A DNA stretch of 64,000 nucleotides from an uncultured Clostridia bacterium (GTDB lineage: Bacteria; Bacillota; Clostridia; TANB77; CAG-508), in assembly GCA_944392545.1 (NCBI GenBank), contig CALXWW010000006.1:1-64000 (forward strand), in the 5' to 3' direction. The notes under the pieces were generated by a model. It was not told the DNA's origin, made no database searches, and saw only the letters and a program-made list of their open reading frames with translations. The translations under genes and the position numbers were made by a program. How positions within the stretch are numbered: position 1 is the first letter of the stretch; each line of letters opens with the position of its first letter. Below are positions 6,573 to 17,653 of the stretch, piece after piece.

Positions 6573-8009
6573 TTATTCTACTTTTAAAATTCCACCTATT
6601 GTTTTGTTCATATCTGAACGTTGACCGTCAAGTATTGATGCACCACCAGCAATAGCTATTAATTCTCCTTTTTCTAAGATTCCTACTTCTTTTGCTTTTT
6701 CTACTCCTGCCTCTATCATATCATCTATACTCTCTTTTTTCTCTACAAGTATAGGATTTACATTGCATACTAATGCTAATTGCTTGCTAACCTCTTCATT
6801 AGCTGTTATTGCATATATTGGGCATTTTGGCATAAATCCAGCTAAATTCATTGCTGTCCTTCCTGTATCTGTATATGCAAATATTGCTTTAGTATCTAAA
6901 TTCATTGCTGTCATACATGTTGAGTAGTTTAAGTTAAACTCATAATCTTTTTCTAATATTGGGAATTCTCTATTTTTAAATCTTTTCCAATATTTTATAG
7001 AACTCTCTATTGATCTTGCTATTTTATTCATTGTTTGTACACATTCTATAGGATATTTTCCTGCTGCTGATTCTGCTGATAGCATTATTGCACTTGTTTG
7101 GTCGTATATAGCATTTGCAACATCACTTACTTCTGCTCTTGTTGGACGTGGGTTATTTACCATTGACTCTAGCATTTGTGTTGCTGTTACAACTATCTTT
7201 CCTGCTTCATTACATTTTTTAATAAATTCCTTTTGTCTTATTGGAACTTCTTCCATTGGTATCTCAACACCTAAATCTCCTCTTGCAACCATTATACCAT
7301 CAGACACTTCAAGTATTGCATCAAAGTTATCGATACCTTCTCTATTTTCTATTTTAGAAATAACTTTTATGTATTCCCCACCATTTTCTTTTAATACTTT
7401 TTTAATATTAATTACATCTTCTGCTCTTCTTATAAATGAAGCTGCTATATAGTCAAATCCATTTTTTATACCAAATAGTATATCTGATTTATCCTTATCT
7501 GTCATACTTGGTAATTGTATTTTTGAATTTGGTATGTTTATACTCTTTTTATTTGATAATCTTCCACCATTTGATACTTTACATACAACGTCTTTTCCTT
7601 CTATTTTTTCTACAATAACTTCAATCAATCCATCATTTATAAGTATTCTAGTTCCTGGTGTAACTTCATTATATAAATTCTTGTATGAAACTGATACTTT
7701 TGTATTGTCTCCATCTATATCTTCATTTAAAAGTGTAAATGTATCTCCTTCATTTAAATATGCTTCTCCTGTAGCAAATTTTCCAATTCTTATTTCTGGT
7801 CCTTTTGTATCAAGAAGCATTGCAACAGGTAGTCCTACTGCTTTTCTTGCATTTTTGAAATTTTCAATTCTTGTTCCTTGTTCTTCATAATCTCCGTGTG
7901 AGAAATTAAATCTAGCAACATTCATTCCTGCTTTTATTAATCCCTCCATCATTTTTTGGTCATCTACTGCTGGCCCTAAAGTACATATTATTTTTGTTTT
8001 TCTTGGCAT
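6573..8009 (-). CDS. pyk: Pyruvate kinase
   Basis: This is a cytoplasmic glycolytic enzyme of 478 residues that converts phosphoenolpyruvate and ADP to pyruvate and ATP. Recognisable motifs in order are CTLGPA near residue 9, RFNFSHG near 33, DTKGPEIR near 67, VARGDLGVEIP near 240 and TATQMLESM near 276. The C-terminal effector domain ends at a normal point. The extra PEP-utiliser-like domain found on some Bacillus and clostridial enzymes is absent. AAAGGAAG lies seven bases before the ATG. It is a single gene bounded by a downstream terminator. Confidence 0.96.
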   Translation of the reverse strand: MPRKTKIICTLGPAVDDQKMMEGLIKAGMNVARFNFSHGDYEEQGTRIENFKNARKAVGLPVAMLLDTKGPEIRIGKFATGEAYLNEGDTFTLLNEDIDGDNTKVSVSYKNLYNEVTPGTRILINDGLIEVIVEKIEGKDVVCKVSNGGRLSNKKSINIPNSKIQLPSMTDKDKSDILFGIKNGFDYIAASFIRRAEDVINIKKVLKENGGEYIKVISKIENREGIDNFDAILEVSDGIMVARGDLGVEIPMEEVPIRQKEFIKKCNEAGKIVVTATQMLESMVNNPRPTRAEVSDVANAIYDQTSAIMLSAESAAGKYPIECVQTMNKIARSIESSIKYWKRFKNREFPILEKDYEFNLNYSTCMTAMNLDTKAIFAYTDTGRTAMNLAGFMPKCPIYAITANEEVSKQLALVCNVNPILVEKKESIDDMIEAGVEKAKEVGILEKGELIAIAGGASILDGQRSDMNKTIGGILKVE

Positions 8010-8127
8010 ATAAAATCTTCCTTTCTAAATTTTTATAACGAACATAATTGTATAAATCCTAATTTAAAATATTCTTATATAAAATTAATACTTATACAAT
8101 AAAGCGACTTAAATATTATATCACATA

Positions 8128-9108
8128 TTATAATAAATTTCTAGGTTTATTTAAATTTTTATTTGTTTCTTTTGTTTCATTATATCTTTCAATAAAATAT
8201 AGTGGTCTTCCTTTTGTTTCGTAAAAGGCTCTCCCTACATATTCTCCTATTACTCCCAGGAATATAAGTTGTATTCCTCCTAAGAATAATATCACAACCA
8301 TTGTTGATGCATATCCCGGTACATCCACTCCTGATACTATAGTTTTAATAATTATATATATCATATATATAAATCCCACTAGTGAAACAAATATACCCAT
8401 AAAAGCAGACCATCTAAGTGGTGACGTAGTAAATGAAGTTATACCATCTATTGATAAATTTACCAAATTTTTGTAATTCCATTTTGTCTTTCCTGCTGCT
8501 CTAGGATCTCTATCATATAAAATTTCTTTTTTGTTATATCCTATCCAACTAAATAGACCTTTTGTATATCTTTGTGATTCTCTAATAGATTTTAGAGCTT
8601 CTACGCATCTTCTATCTAGTAGTCTAAAATCTCCTGTATCTTTTTGTATTTGTATTTTTGTAAAAGCTTGTAACACCTTATAATACATAGTAGAAGTAAA
8701 TTTCTTAAGGAAGCTTTCTCCTTTTCTAGAACGTCTTTTGGCATACACATCATCATAGCCTTCTTCCCAATACTTAAGCATTTCTGGTATAAGTTCTGGT
8801 GGATCTTGAAGGTCTGCATCTATTATTACCACCGCATCTCCATTACAATAATCAAGCCCTGCTATCATAGCTGTTTCTTTTCCAAAGTTTCTAGACAAAT
8901 TTAGATAACAAACTCTTTTATCTTTTTCTCTTAATTCTTGCATTATTTCTAGAGTTTTATCTTTACTTCCATCATTTATTAGCAATATTTCAAAATCATA
9001 TTTAGTATTTTCATCCATCAATTTCTTTAGTCTATCGTATAACATGTGTAGCACTTCTTGTTCATTGTATGCTGGCACTAATATTGTTACTAATTTTTTT
9101 TCTTCCAT
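8128..9108 (-). CDS. Family 2 glycosyltransferase with two C-terminal membrane helices (DPM1/GtrB type)
   Basis: This is a protein of 326 residues. The N-terminal domain is a GT-A fold with VPAYNE near 11-16, DGSKD near 47-51 and the metal-binding DADLQDPPE near 98-106. The sequence GDFRLLDRR near 161 is typical of dolichol- or undecaprenyl-phosphate sugar transferases. Two membrane helices follow at about residues 232-255 and 268-292. These enzymes move a sugar from a nucleotide donor to a polyprenyl phosphate for cell-surface glycans. The sugar cannot be named from sequence. It stands alone here, with no flippase or other envelope gene beside it. Confidence 0.88.
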   Translation of the reverse strand: MEEKKLVTILVPAYNEQEVLHMLYDRLKKLMDENTKYDFEILLINDGSKDKTLEIMQELREKDKRVCYLNLSRNFGKETAMIAGLDYCNGDAVVIIDADLQDPPELIPEMLKYWEEGYDDVYAKRRSRKGESFLKKFTSTMYYKVLQAFTKIQIQKDTGDFRLLDRRCVEALKSIRESQRYTKGLFSWIGYNKKEILYDRDPRAAGKTKWNYKNLVNLSIDGITSFTTSPLRWSAFMGIFVSLVGFIYMIYIIIKTIVSGVDVPGYASTMVVILFLGGIQLIFLGVIGEYVGRAFYETKGRPLYFIERYNETKETNKNLNKPRNLL

Positions 9109-9187
9109 AAAAGTTACTATCCCTTCATAATATATTTGCTTTATACAAGCATTTATATATTATCATAATCTGAAGGAATAGTAAATA

Positions 9188-10033
9188 TTACTTGCTTATT
9201 TTTATATTATTAAGCGCTTTATAGGTTTTGCAAATATTACATGAAGTGCATATTCTTATTCTATTTTCAAATATTAGTTTTAAAGTGTTTATAAATTCAT
9301 CCTCTGAATTTATAATGTGTACTTCTATCTTTTTAGGAAGTAAACTAAGGAGGGTATTTAATGCAATATCATTTGAAGAAAAAGTTATATCAGATAAATA
9401 CTTTGCATTATTTAAGTTATAGTCTACTTGTATTATATTTTTATCTTTATCTAATAATATTGATTCACCATTTGTATATATTAAGTGCAATATATCTGTT
9501 TTAGATTCTGTAGAATTAACGTACACTTTTAAAAGACTTATAAATTCTCTATACTCTTTTTCGATTATATATTTATTTACGGCCATATCTACTATGTTAT
9601 CTAAGATTTTAATATATTCATTTATTCTAAAATTAGTTACTCCTTCTAATACAATATTTCTATTCTCTAACATGTATTGTTTAACGCCTGAAAATATATT
9701 TTCTCTTATTTTTTCCTGTTCTTGATTAATAAACTCATTACAGTTTTCTAATATTATTTTTCTCTCTAATTCTTCAAAATAGAAATAATTTACATTAATT
9801 ATTCGTTTTAATATTCTTTCTTGATAAAACCTTATTATCGTTTCTGTAATAATATCTGCAACTATGTTATTAAATCTTTCTATATTTTTCTCTTTATAAT
9901 GCATAATAACATTTTCGTATATTTTAAAGGATTTGTTACAATAATATATATTAGGAAGGTCTAGTTTTGAAATTTTATTTAGTAGATATTCTATTATCTT
10001 TTCATTATCCGTTTTTATACAGTACGACTTCAT
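9188..10033 (-). CDS. ytxC: Putative sporulation protein YtxC
   Basis: This is a protein of 281 residues. The overall layout, and especially LEGVTNFRINEYIKILDNIVDMAVNKYI near residues 133-160, matches the YtxC family of spore formers, whose precise role is unknown. There is no signal peptide or clear membrane helix. A short cysteine cluster (ICTSCNIC) occurs near residue 263. AAGGGGA precedes the ATG by seven bases. It is one of several sporulation markers in this window. Confidence 0.75.
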   Translation of the reverse strand: MKSYCIKTDNEKIIEYLLNKISKLDLPNIYYCNKSFKIYENVIMHYKEKNIERFNNIVADIITETIIRFYQERILKRIINVNYFYFEELERKIILENCNEFINQEQEKIRENIFSGVKQYMLENRNIVLEGVTNFRINEYIKILDNIVDMAVNKYIIEKEYREFISLLKVYVNSTESKTDILHLIYTNGESILLDKDKNIIQVDYNLNNAKYLSDITFSSNDIALNTLLSLLPKKIEVHIINSEDEFINTLKLIFENRIRICTSCNICKTYKALNNIKISK

Positions 10034-10128
10034 TTAAGAATCCCCTTTCTTTATTTAATAAATATTATCTACTAAATCTTTATTAGATATACATATTTTA
10101 TTCTATTTTTTAAAAATAGTGCTTGTAA

Positions 10129-10467
10129 CTATCTAATCCAAATTTTATCAATACCTTCTTTCAAATTATATACTTCACTATAACCTAATTTTTCTAATAT
10201 GCTTTTCGCTTTTTTACTTCTGCTTCCACTTGAACAATATAAAATAATTGTATCGTCTTTTGTCTTAACATTTTTTGAAATTTCTTTCTCAATATTATAT
10301 ATCGGAATATTTATTGCACTATCTAAATGTCCTTCTTCATATTCTTGTCCGCTTCTTACATCTATTAAATATATTTCTCTATTTCTCATAAGTTCTTTTA
10401 GATCTTCATATGAAATATCCTTATTATCAATACTTCTATATAAAATTTGTCTTAAAAATCTAATCAC
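10129..10467 (-). CDS. Rhodanese-domain protein
   Basis: This is a small single-domain rhodanese of about 112 residues. The domain spans roughly residues 20-110, with YLIDVRSGQEYEEGHLDSA and the active-site loop CSSGSRS, whose cysteine would carry the persulfide. I choose GTG at 10467 because AAGGAGTG lies ten bases upstream and because the longer version would start inside the terminator stem at 10520-10560. Single rhodaneses handle sulfane sulfur in the cytoplasm; the physiological partner is not evident from the neighbours. Confidence 0.85.
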   Translation of the reverse strand: MIRFLRQILYRSIDNKDISYEDLKELMRNREIYLIDVRSGQEYEEGHLDSAINIPIYNIEKEISKNVKTKDDTIILYCSSGSRSKKAKSILEKLGYSEVYNLKEGIDKIWIR

Positions 10468-10519
10468 TTTATTATCACTCCTTACTTTGTCGCATGGAAC
10501 ACTATTATTTCTCCAATAA

Positions 10520-10560
10520 AAAGACATCATTAATATATATTATTAATGACGTCTTTTTTT
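10520..10560. terminator. Bidirectional terminator downstream of secF
   Basis: AGACATCATTAATA (10522-10535) pairs almost perfectly with TATTAATGACGTCT (10541-10554), with a T-run on the plus-strand side and a T-run on the minus-strand side. It ends the secD-secF unit. Confidence 0.8.
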
Positions 10561-10586
10561 AGTTATCTAATTTCATTATTTTTCTT

Positions 10587-11246
10587 CTATTTTCTTTTTT
10601 GTTCTACAAATTTTTTAGCTAACTTTTTTTCATTTGTAAAACTTAATACTACTAAAACTATAATTAGTAGCAATAACCCTATAGGAATAACCACTCTATT
10701 TATAGGATATCTTACTATTGCCAAAATACTTAAGTAAAACATCTCCACAGCTACTATTGATATTATATATGTAAGTATTGTTCTTATAGTTCCAAGTTTT
10801 TTATATCGTATTCCTACAAATACTAAAATGGCTGCCATACTTATTCCTAATGTCCATGCATATGGTATAATTATGCTTGATAAATTTACTTTTGGATTGT
10901 GTCGTATTTCTATATCATCAGTTTTAAGCTTTGTTTCATATTTTTCATTTATTTTATTTACAAGCTCTTCTACTTTAGAACTTAATTCTTCCTCTGGTCT
11001 TGTATCTGCCAAAGTCACACAGAACATGTCTTGAAATAACTCTATTTCTTGAATTATAGTTCTTTCTTTAGGGAATACTTCATTTACTGTTGCTTTTATA
11101 TCATTTTTTTCAAATGTTTTTCCCAAATATACGTATATTTCAACATTTTTACTATATATTATATCTGCTTTTACTCCAACTGTTGAAATAACTATTATTC
11201 CAGCAATTATTATACATATTAAAATTGCATATACTATTTTTTTCAT
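10587..11246 (-). CDS. Reduced SecF-like membrane protein
   Basis: This is a protein of 219 residues encoded directly after a secD-like gene (29-base gap), which is the SecF position. It has an N-terminal membrane helix (about 5-25), an extracellular domain of about 100 residues, and only about three further helices (roughly 122-145, 152-177, 184-206). A standard SecF has six helices and about 300 residues. The usual RVG-type and GxxxSSLxD-type signatures are not obvious. SecF works with SecD to pull exported proteins through SecYEG using the proton gradient. The assignment rests mainly on position and topology. The alternative is an unrelated membrane protein. Confidence 0.6.
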   Translation of the reverse strand: MKKIVYAILICIIIAGIIVISTVGVKADIIYSKNVEIYVYLGKTFEKNDIKATVNEVFPKERTIIQEIELFQDMFCVTLADTRPEEELSSKVEELVNKINEKYETKLKTDDIEIRHNPKVNLSSIIIPYAWTLGISMAAILVFVGIRYKKLGTIRTILTYIISIVAVEMFYLSILAIVRYPINRVVIPIGLLLLIIVLVVLSFTNEKKLAKKFVEQKRK

Positions 11247-11275
11247 TTTATATTTCCCTTTCTTATATTACTTTT

Positions 11276-12604
11276 TTATTTATTTAAGAATAATACTTTT
11301 GTAATGCTAATATTGTATAACATCATTATTACTATTCCCCAGAATACTACAGTTCCAAAACTAAATGCTGGCATCCATGCTGCAAAGCATAATACTATTC
11401 CTATTATTAATATTGGTACTAATACTAATGTTACAGATAAAATTGCTTTATTAAATGCTATTTTGTATTCAGCTACATCTTTCTTCTTTAATTCATGTAA
11501 TAAATATATTAGAAGTATATAGTTTAATATCATTGATGCTACTATACCGCAAATACCTTCTAATGTGATTACTATATTAAATATTCTTAACGCTAATAAT
11601 AGAATTGCCACATAACCTATGTATGATATTATTGCAAATAATCCTAATTTTTTGTACTTTATTAATAAAACTATAAATCCAATAATTACTATTACTGCTA
11701 AAATAATAGCTGGAATTATTGCATCTTCTAGTCCCAAGTCTGATTTTATAAATCTATTTTGATTATCTTCATATTCAAGTGGTAATGGTCCATTATTTAT
11801 TAGTATAGCTATATTCGATGTTTGTTGTTTATATGTGTTTAAAGTTGTATTATCTGTAGCAATTCCCATACTTATTGGCAATACTCCATCAGTTAATTCA
11901 TCTTCGAAACTTGTAGATAGCATTGTGCTTCCATCTATTTTTAGTGATACTTGTTTTTCTACTTCTTTACCTTCTTCGTCAGTTGTAGTTACATATGTAG
12001 TAGAAATTTCTCTTAATTTTTCTTTTGAGTCTTTATTAAATTCTATGCTTAAATATATTGCCGTTCCTGAAGATAGTGAATTATATCCAACTTGTGCTTT
12101 TTTTACATTTGAACTATCTAATAAAACTTCGCCTGTTTCAGCATCTTCTATAGTGAATTTTCCTACTGTACCTAGGAATTGTGAAGCTATATCTGTCTTA
12201 TCATCTTCTGGTATTTGTACAGTTATGCTTCCATTTTCTTCATCCAATCTTACTAAATATTCTTTAATTTCTAAATCACTTAATCTTGCTCTTATTAAGT
12301 CCCTTGCTTTTATATAATTTTCCTTTGTTAAATCTTCATCTTTATTTACAGGTACTTTTTCACTTGTACCATCTTTATCTTCCGAAGATACAATATTTCC
12401 ATCTTTGTCATAATATATAGTTTTTTCCTCATCACTTACATCAACTGTAATCGTCCTATACCCTTCTAAATCCATCCCTAATTTGTATTCAGGTACTAAA
12501 TTTTTCATAAATTTCGTGTTTTGCACAAATAGTCCTGCAAAAGATATTATTGATAATAAAATAATTAATAAAGTAATTAGTGCTATTGTTAGTCTTCTAT
12601 TCAT
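11276..12604 (-). CDS. secD: Divergent SecD, protein-export membrane protein
   Basis: The start is ATG at 12604 (about 442 residues), because AAAGGA lies upstream and the longer frame would overlap the preceding gene. There is an N-terminal helix, then YKLGMDLEGYRTI (a variant of the GLDLKGG motif), then a P1-like domain with YIKARDLIRARLSDLEI, then five C-terminal helices from about residue 300. The helix that normally carries a conserved GMAVDANV sequence reads ICGIVASMILNYILLIYLL, so the conserved aspartate is absent. The protein should assist late steps of Sec export, but proton coupling through that residue looks impossible. The family assignment is good and the functional status uncertain. 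Confidence 0.8.
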   Translation of the reverse strand: MNRRLTIALITLLIILLSIISFAGLFVQNTKFMKNLVPEYKLGMDLEGYRTITVDVSDEEKTIYYDKDGNIVSSEDKDGTSEKVPVNKDEDLTKENYIKARDLIRARLSDLEIKEYLVRLDEENGSITVQIPEDDKTDIASQFLGTVGKFTIEDAETGEVLLDSSNVKKAQVGYNSLSSGTAIYLSIEFNKDSKEKLREISTTYVTTTDEEGKEVEKQVSLKIDGSTMLSTSFEDELTDGVLPISMGIATDNTTLNTYKQQTSNIAILINNGPLPLEYEDNQNRFIKSDLGLEDAIIPAIILAVIVIIGFIVLLIKYKKLGLFAIISYIGYVAILLLALRIFNIVITLEGICGIVASMILNYILLIYLLHELKKKDVAEYKIAFNKAILSVTLVLVPILIIGIVLCFAAWMPAFSFGTVVFWGIVIMMLYNISITKVLFLNK

Positions 12605-12650
12605 TTTGTTACATTTCCTTTCTAATAAAAAATTATAATAATTTATATGA

Positions 12651-13310
12651 CTATAAAAGTTTTGTGTCATTAATAATTAGTTCAAACCAAATTCCTAGAT
12701 ATTTAGCAGCATGTTTACTCATCATTGTTCTATCCATAAATATTTCAAAATAATCCAAAACTGGTGATATTTTTGTATCTATAGTTAGATTTAATGTTGC
12801 TTTTCTTTCTTCTTTGCTTATTGTAAAATCTGCATTTGTAACAGCATAGTTTACCTTGTCATGTTTGTCAAATGTCGAAATGTTTTTATTTACCACTCTT
12901 GACCTATGTACGTCTGATTTATCTGCGAGTATCAAAGCTGCTGAAATATCACTTACAGCTGTTCCTGTTTGCTCGTCATGATTTCCTATCGCCATCATTA
13001 TTTCTGTTCTTTTTTCCACATCCATTCCCATACCTTTTAATATCTGGTATGCAAGTATTGCACCTGTATGAGCATGATCTACTCTATTTACACAGTTTCC
13101 TATATCATGCATATATCCTGCAATTTTTGCAAGCTCTATTCTTTCTTCTGGATAACCTAAAATTTGTAATACTGACGCTGCTCTATTTGAAACCATAGTA
13201 ACATGTCTTACAGAATGTTCTGTATATCCTAACGCATTTAATTGTTTTTGAGATCCCTCAACTAATGCCTTTACTTCAATATTATTTTTAACATCTTCAA
13301 AAGTTATCAT
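12651..13310 (-). CDS. HD-domain phosphohydrolase
   Basis: This is a protein of 219 residues. The HD domain occupies about residues 30-160, with likely metal ligands in SVRHV, YMHDIGN near 66-72, HAHTGA near 79 and NHDEQTG near 109, and a later DKSD near 129. HD proteins hydrolyse phosphate esters, often nucleotides or cyclic dinucleotides; the substrate cannot be read here. GGAGGCAAT lies just before the ATG. It is followed by secD on the same strand with a short gap and may be co-transcribed. Confidence 0.85.
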   Translation of the reverse strand: MITFEDVKNNIEVKALVEGSQKQLNALGYTEHSVRHVTMVSNRAASVLQILGYPEERIELAKIAGYMHDIGNCVNRVDHAHTGAILAYQILKGMGMDVEKRTEIMMAIGNHDEQTGTAVSDISAALILADKSDVHRSRVVNKNISTFDKHDKVNYAVTNADFTISKEERKATLNLTIDTKISPVLDYFEIFMDRTMMSKHAAKYLGIWFELIINDTKLL

Positions 13311-13407
13311 ATTGCCTCCATTATTTATTTTAGATACTATATGATTTTATCCTAAAAGAACAAAAATATCAACTATTTTGGGTAAAATTTTATGAAAAAA
13401 GGCATTA

Positions 13408-13430
13408 TAAAAAGATAGGAACCCCTATCT
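13408..13430 (-). terminator. Terminator after the TIGR04086 gene
   Basis: On the minus strand AGATAGG and CCTATCT form a seven-pair stem followed by a TTTTT run (13413-13419 with 13424-13430). Confidence 0.7.
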
Positions 13431-13447
13431 CCATTAATATATTTATT

Positions 13448-13861
13448 TCACTTCATATTAACTCCAATAACTCCGCCTATCATACCTGTTACAATCCCTA
13501 CTAATATCATAATTATAGATTTCATATTTAATTCAAAACTTGACAAAAGTATACTAGATAAAATATATAAAGTAAGCATATATATTAGTCCTACTAACGC
13601 ACCATTTAACATGCCTTTCTTTTTTATATGCATACTACTAATTGAACTTCCTATTAAAATACTTATTCCCGTAATAGTTATTATTACTGGTACCATTGTG
13701 CCTTCTGAAATAGTAGTATATGAAAGTAGTATCGCATAAACAGTTAAAAGAATTAAGCTTAAGATAATTGCTATTATGCTTCCTTTTATTATTTTTAAAC
13801 TATTTTTTTCTTTTGATATATCTTCTATTTTTTTACCAGCTGTAATATTACTAATATCCAT
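13448..13861 (-). CDS. TIGR04086-type membrane protein
   Basis: This is a protein of about 137 residues from the ATG at 13861, which has AAGGAG upstream; the longer frame to 13921 overlaps a terminator and is rejected. There are four predicted membrane helices at about 24-48, 56-75, 85-110 and 115-137, with short loops. The size and helix layout match TIGR04086/YrzE-like proteins common in spore-forming Bacillota. The function is unknown. It is flanked by terminators on both sides, so it is probably transcribed alone. Confidence 0.7.
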   Translation of the reverse strand: MDISNITAGKKIEDISKEKNSLKIIKGSIIAIILSLILLTVYAILLSYTTISEGTMVPVIITITGISILIGSSISSMHIKKKGMLNGALVGLIYMLTLYILSSILLSSFELNMKSIIMILVGIVTGMIGGVIGVNMK

Positions 13862-13901
13862 ATTTTCAATTCTCCTTATACTTTTTATATAATATATGCA
13901 C

Positions 13902-13944
13902 AAAAAAATACCAATATTCATTATATTAATATTGGTATTTTTTA
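13902..13944. terminator. Bidirectional terminator after the WG-repeat gene
   Basis: AATACCAATATT (13907-13918) pairs perfectly with AATATTGGTATT (13928-13939), flanked by an A-run and a T-run. Confidence 0.85.
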
Positions 13945-13966
13945 TTTTATATTTTCTTTAATATTT

Positions 13967-15442
13967 TTACGCAACATTTGCATTTACTTGTGTATTTGAA
14001 TCTGCTGCCACTGTATTAGTATCTATAGTTTCGTTTCCGCTATTTCCTATATTATTTACATTTTCCTCTAGTGTCCCTGGCGTTTCTATTATTTCTTGTT
14101 TAAAATATTCGTCTACATCATATGTATAACGTTTATCAACTATCTTTCCATCTTCTTCAACTTGTCTTGTAAAATTCATAGAATATTTTTCCTCACCATT
14201 TACTGTTTGTGAATATACTGAGTCTAATATCATAGGTACATATATTTCACCTTGTGAGCTTATTATTGAATATTTTTTATTCTGTCCTATTACTATAGCT
14301 TCATATTGTGGTATAACCACAACATTAGTTCCTGCAACGTCGGACTGTGTACCTACTACACATCCTATCTCATCATATTCTAATGGCAACAATACATTTC
14401 CATTTATATCATATAATCCCCATTTTTTGTTTTGATATACTGGTATACAGTTATCAAAGAATATATATGGGTTATCCAATCCATTTGAATTGAATTTGCT
14501 TTCGTTTATTCCTATATTATCATATTCTAAATGTATTACTATATTTCCATTATGGTTTATTACTCCATATTTTTTGTTGTTTGAAACTAAATAGTAATTT
14601 AACTCTTTATTAATTTGTTTTATTTCGTCATAATTTGGTTCTATTTTAGTCGTTCCGTCTACAGCAAGTATTCCCATTTTACTTTCTTCTGTTGTTACTG
14701 TAAATTCTTGGCTATCTTCTTTAAATGTTATATTTTTATATTTTGTACCTATTATCTCTTTTCCATCTGCACTATATACTCCATAGAATCCATTTTTGTT
14801 TTTGACCACTACTAGATTGTATCTTAATGCTTTTTTATTGCTAAATTCTACTCCTTTATCAATTACTGCAGCTGTTGAAATTTTATTTGAATAGAAGTTC
14901 ACTAAATAGTCTAGTGAAATTACAGACACTTTGTTATTTGTCGAATCATATTGTATTAAACTATTAGTACCTATTTCTATACCTTCTTTTACAACGTAAA
15001 GTTTATCATTTATCATTTTTACAGGTTCTTCTAATTCAAAATATTCATAGTCTTCACTATCTGTTTCTTTTTTATACATTGTATTTGAATTTAATGAATA
15101 TGAAGCAACTTCATCCGCTATTTCTATATAACATTCTGTTGTATTTTCTGAATATCTTCTATTTTTGTAGTCTCCATTATATGGTGTATATCCTAAAAGC
15201 TCACCAAAATCTTTTATTGCTACATATAAATTATCATCTTCAAATATAAACATATCTTCACTAACTTTTGTAGATTTGTTATTAACAGTTAATTTCAATG
15301 TATTTTTTTGTATGTTATCTATCATATACAGTAAATATACACATACACCTAATAAAATTATAATTAATACAACTATTGTAATCATAATTTTTTTTGTATT
15401 CTTGTTTCTGCTTATTGCCTCTTCATTTTCAATTAAATTCAT
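13967..15442 (-). CDS. Membrane-anchored WG-repeat protein
   Basis: This is a protein of 491 residues with an N-terminal membrane anchor at about 19-41. Residues about 48-175 resemble the copper-amine-oxidase N-terminal-like domain found in many clostridial surface proteins (LYVAIKDFGELLGY, DKLYVVKEGIEIG). After this come at least four WG-type beta repeats (GFYGVYSADGKEIIG, KYGVINHNGNIVI, KWGLYDINGNVLLPLEYDEI and a later IISSQGEIYVPMI). The extreme C-terminus is low-complexity Asn/Thr. It is likely to be displayed outside the membrane. WG repeats form beta structures of unknown binding role. Its ribosome binding site overlaps the end of the tgt gene, so it is co-transcribed with tgt. Confidence 0.8.
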   Translation of the reverse strand: MNLIENEEAISRNKNTKKIMITIVVLIIILLGVCVYLLYMIDNIQKNTLKLTVNNKSTKVSEDMFIFEDDNLYVAIKDFGELLGYTPYNGDYKNRRYSENTTECYIEIADEVASYSLNSNTMYKKETDSEDYEYFELEEPVKMINDKLYVVKEGIEIGTNSLIQYDSTNNKVSVISLDYLVNFYSNKISTAAVIDKGVEFSNKKALRYNLVVVKNKNGFYGVYSADGKEIIGTKYKNITFKEDSQEFTVTTEESKMGILAVDGTTKIEPNYDEIKQINKELNYYLVSNNKKYGVINHNGNIVIHLEYDNIGINESKFNSNGLDNPYIFFDNCIPVYQNKKWGLYDINGNVLLPLEYDEIGCVVGTQSDVAGTNVVVIPQYEAIVIGQNKKYSIISSQGEIYVPMILDSVYSQTVNGEEKYSMNFTRQVEEDGKIVDKRYTYDVDEYFKQEIIETPGTLEENVNNIGNSGNETIDTNTVAADSNTQVNANVA

Positions 15443-15454
15443 AGATAATCCTCC

Positions 15455-16589
<1,135 letters not shown>

Positions 16590-17612
16590 TTATTTTATGA
16601 ACATTGCATCTCCAAAGCTAAAAAATCTGTATTTTTCATTTACCGCTTCATTATATGCTTTCAAAATAAAATCTTTTCCTGCTAATGCAGATACTAGCAT
16701 TAATAACGTAGATTGTGGTAAATGAAAGTTTGTAATTAATCCATCTAGACATTTAAATTTGTATCCTGGATAAATAAATATTTTTGTATCTCCTTCTGTC
16801 GTCTTTACTAATCCATCTTCATTTGCTATTGTTTCTAGTACTCTACATGAAGTTGTTCCCACTGCAATTACTCTTTTTCCTTCTTTTTTTGTACTATTTA
16901 TTTTATCTACATCTTCTTGCTTTATATAAAAGTGCTCTGAGTGCATTTCATGATTTTCTACTTTTTCTTCTTTCACCGGTCTAAATGTACCTATTCCTAC
17001 ATGTAAAGTCACATTTGCTATTTTTATCCCTTTATCTTCTATTTTCTTTAATAATTCAGGGGTAAAGTGCAGTCCTGCTGTTGGCGCTGCTGCAGAACCA
17101 TCATATTTTGCGTATACTGTTTGATATCTGTCTCTTTCTTTTAATTCTTCATGTATATATGGTGGAAGTGGCATAAGGCCTATTTTATCAAGTATTTCAT
17201 TGAATATTCCTTTGTATTCAAATTTAACTTTTCTTGTTCCTCCTGGCATTGTATCAACAATCTCTGCCTTTAATATTCCATCACCAAATATTACTTTTGT
17301 CCCACTATGTAATTTATTACCCGGTCTTACTATTGTTTCCCATATATCTCCTTCAATATTGTTTAGTAATAGAAATTCTACATTTGCACCAGTTTCTTTT
17401 TTTCCATAGATACGAGCTGGTATTACTTTTGTATTATTTCTCACTAAGCAGTCTCCTGGATTTAAATAATCTATTATATCTTTAAATATTTTATGCTCTA
17501 TAGTTTGATTTTCTCTATCTAATACCATAAGTCTTGATTCATCTCTTTGTTTTATTGGCACTTGTGCTATCAATTCTTCTGGTAAATCATAATTAAATTC
17601 TGATACTTGCAT
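16590..17612 (-). CDS. queA: tRNA preQ1-34 S-adenosylmethionine ribosyltransferase-isomerase
   Basis: This is a full-length QueA of 340 residues. It transfers and rearranges the ribose of S-adenosylmethionine onto preQ1 at tRNA position 34, forming epoxyqueuosine. Family features include [12 protein letters not shown] at the start, [18 protein letters not shown] near 150-168, [11 protein letters not shown] near 182 and [15 protein letters not shown] near 296. It is nine bases upstream of tgt, the enzyme that acts just before it in the pathway. AAAAGGAG lies before the ATG. Confidence 0.96.
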   Translation of the reverse strand: MQVSEFNYDLPEELIAQVPIKQRDESRLMVLDRENQTIEHKIFKDIIDYLNPGDCLVRNNTKVIPARIYGKKETGANVEFLLLNNIEGDIWETIVRPGNKLHSGTKVIFGDGILKAEIVDTMPGGTRKVKFEYKGIFNEILDKIGLMPLPPYIHEELKERDRYQTVYAKYDGSAAAPTAGLHFTPELLKKIEDKGIKIANVTLHVGIGTFRPVKEEKVENHEMHSEHFYIKQEDVDKINSTKKEGKRVIAVGTTSCRVLETIANEDGLVKTTEGDTKIFIYPGYKFKCLDGLITNFHLPQSTLLMLVSALAGKDFILKAYNEAVNEKYRFFSFGDAMFIK

Positions 17613-17653
17613 TTTCTATTACTCCTTTTATTTCTATATGTCCATCTTTCTTT

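Noticed and set aside
12605..12670. Longer N-terminus for secD
   Set aside because: The extra 22 residues overlap the upstream HD gene and lack a ribosome binding site; the ATG at 12604 begins directly before the membrane helix.
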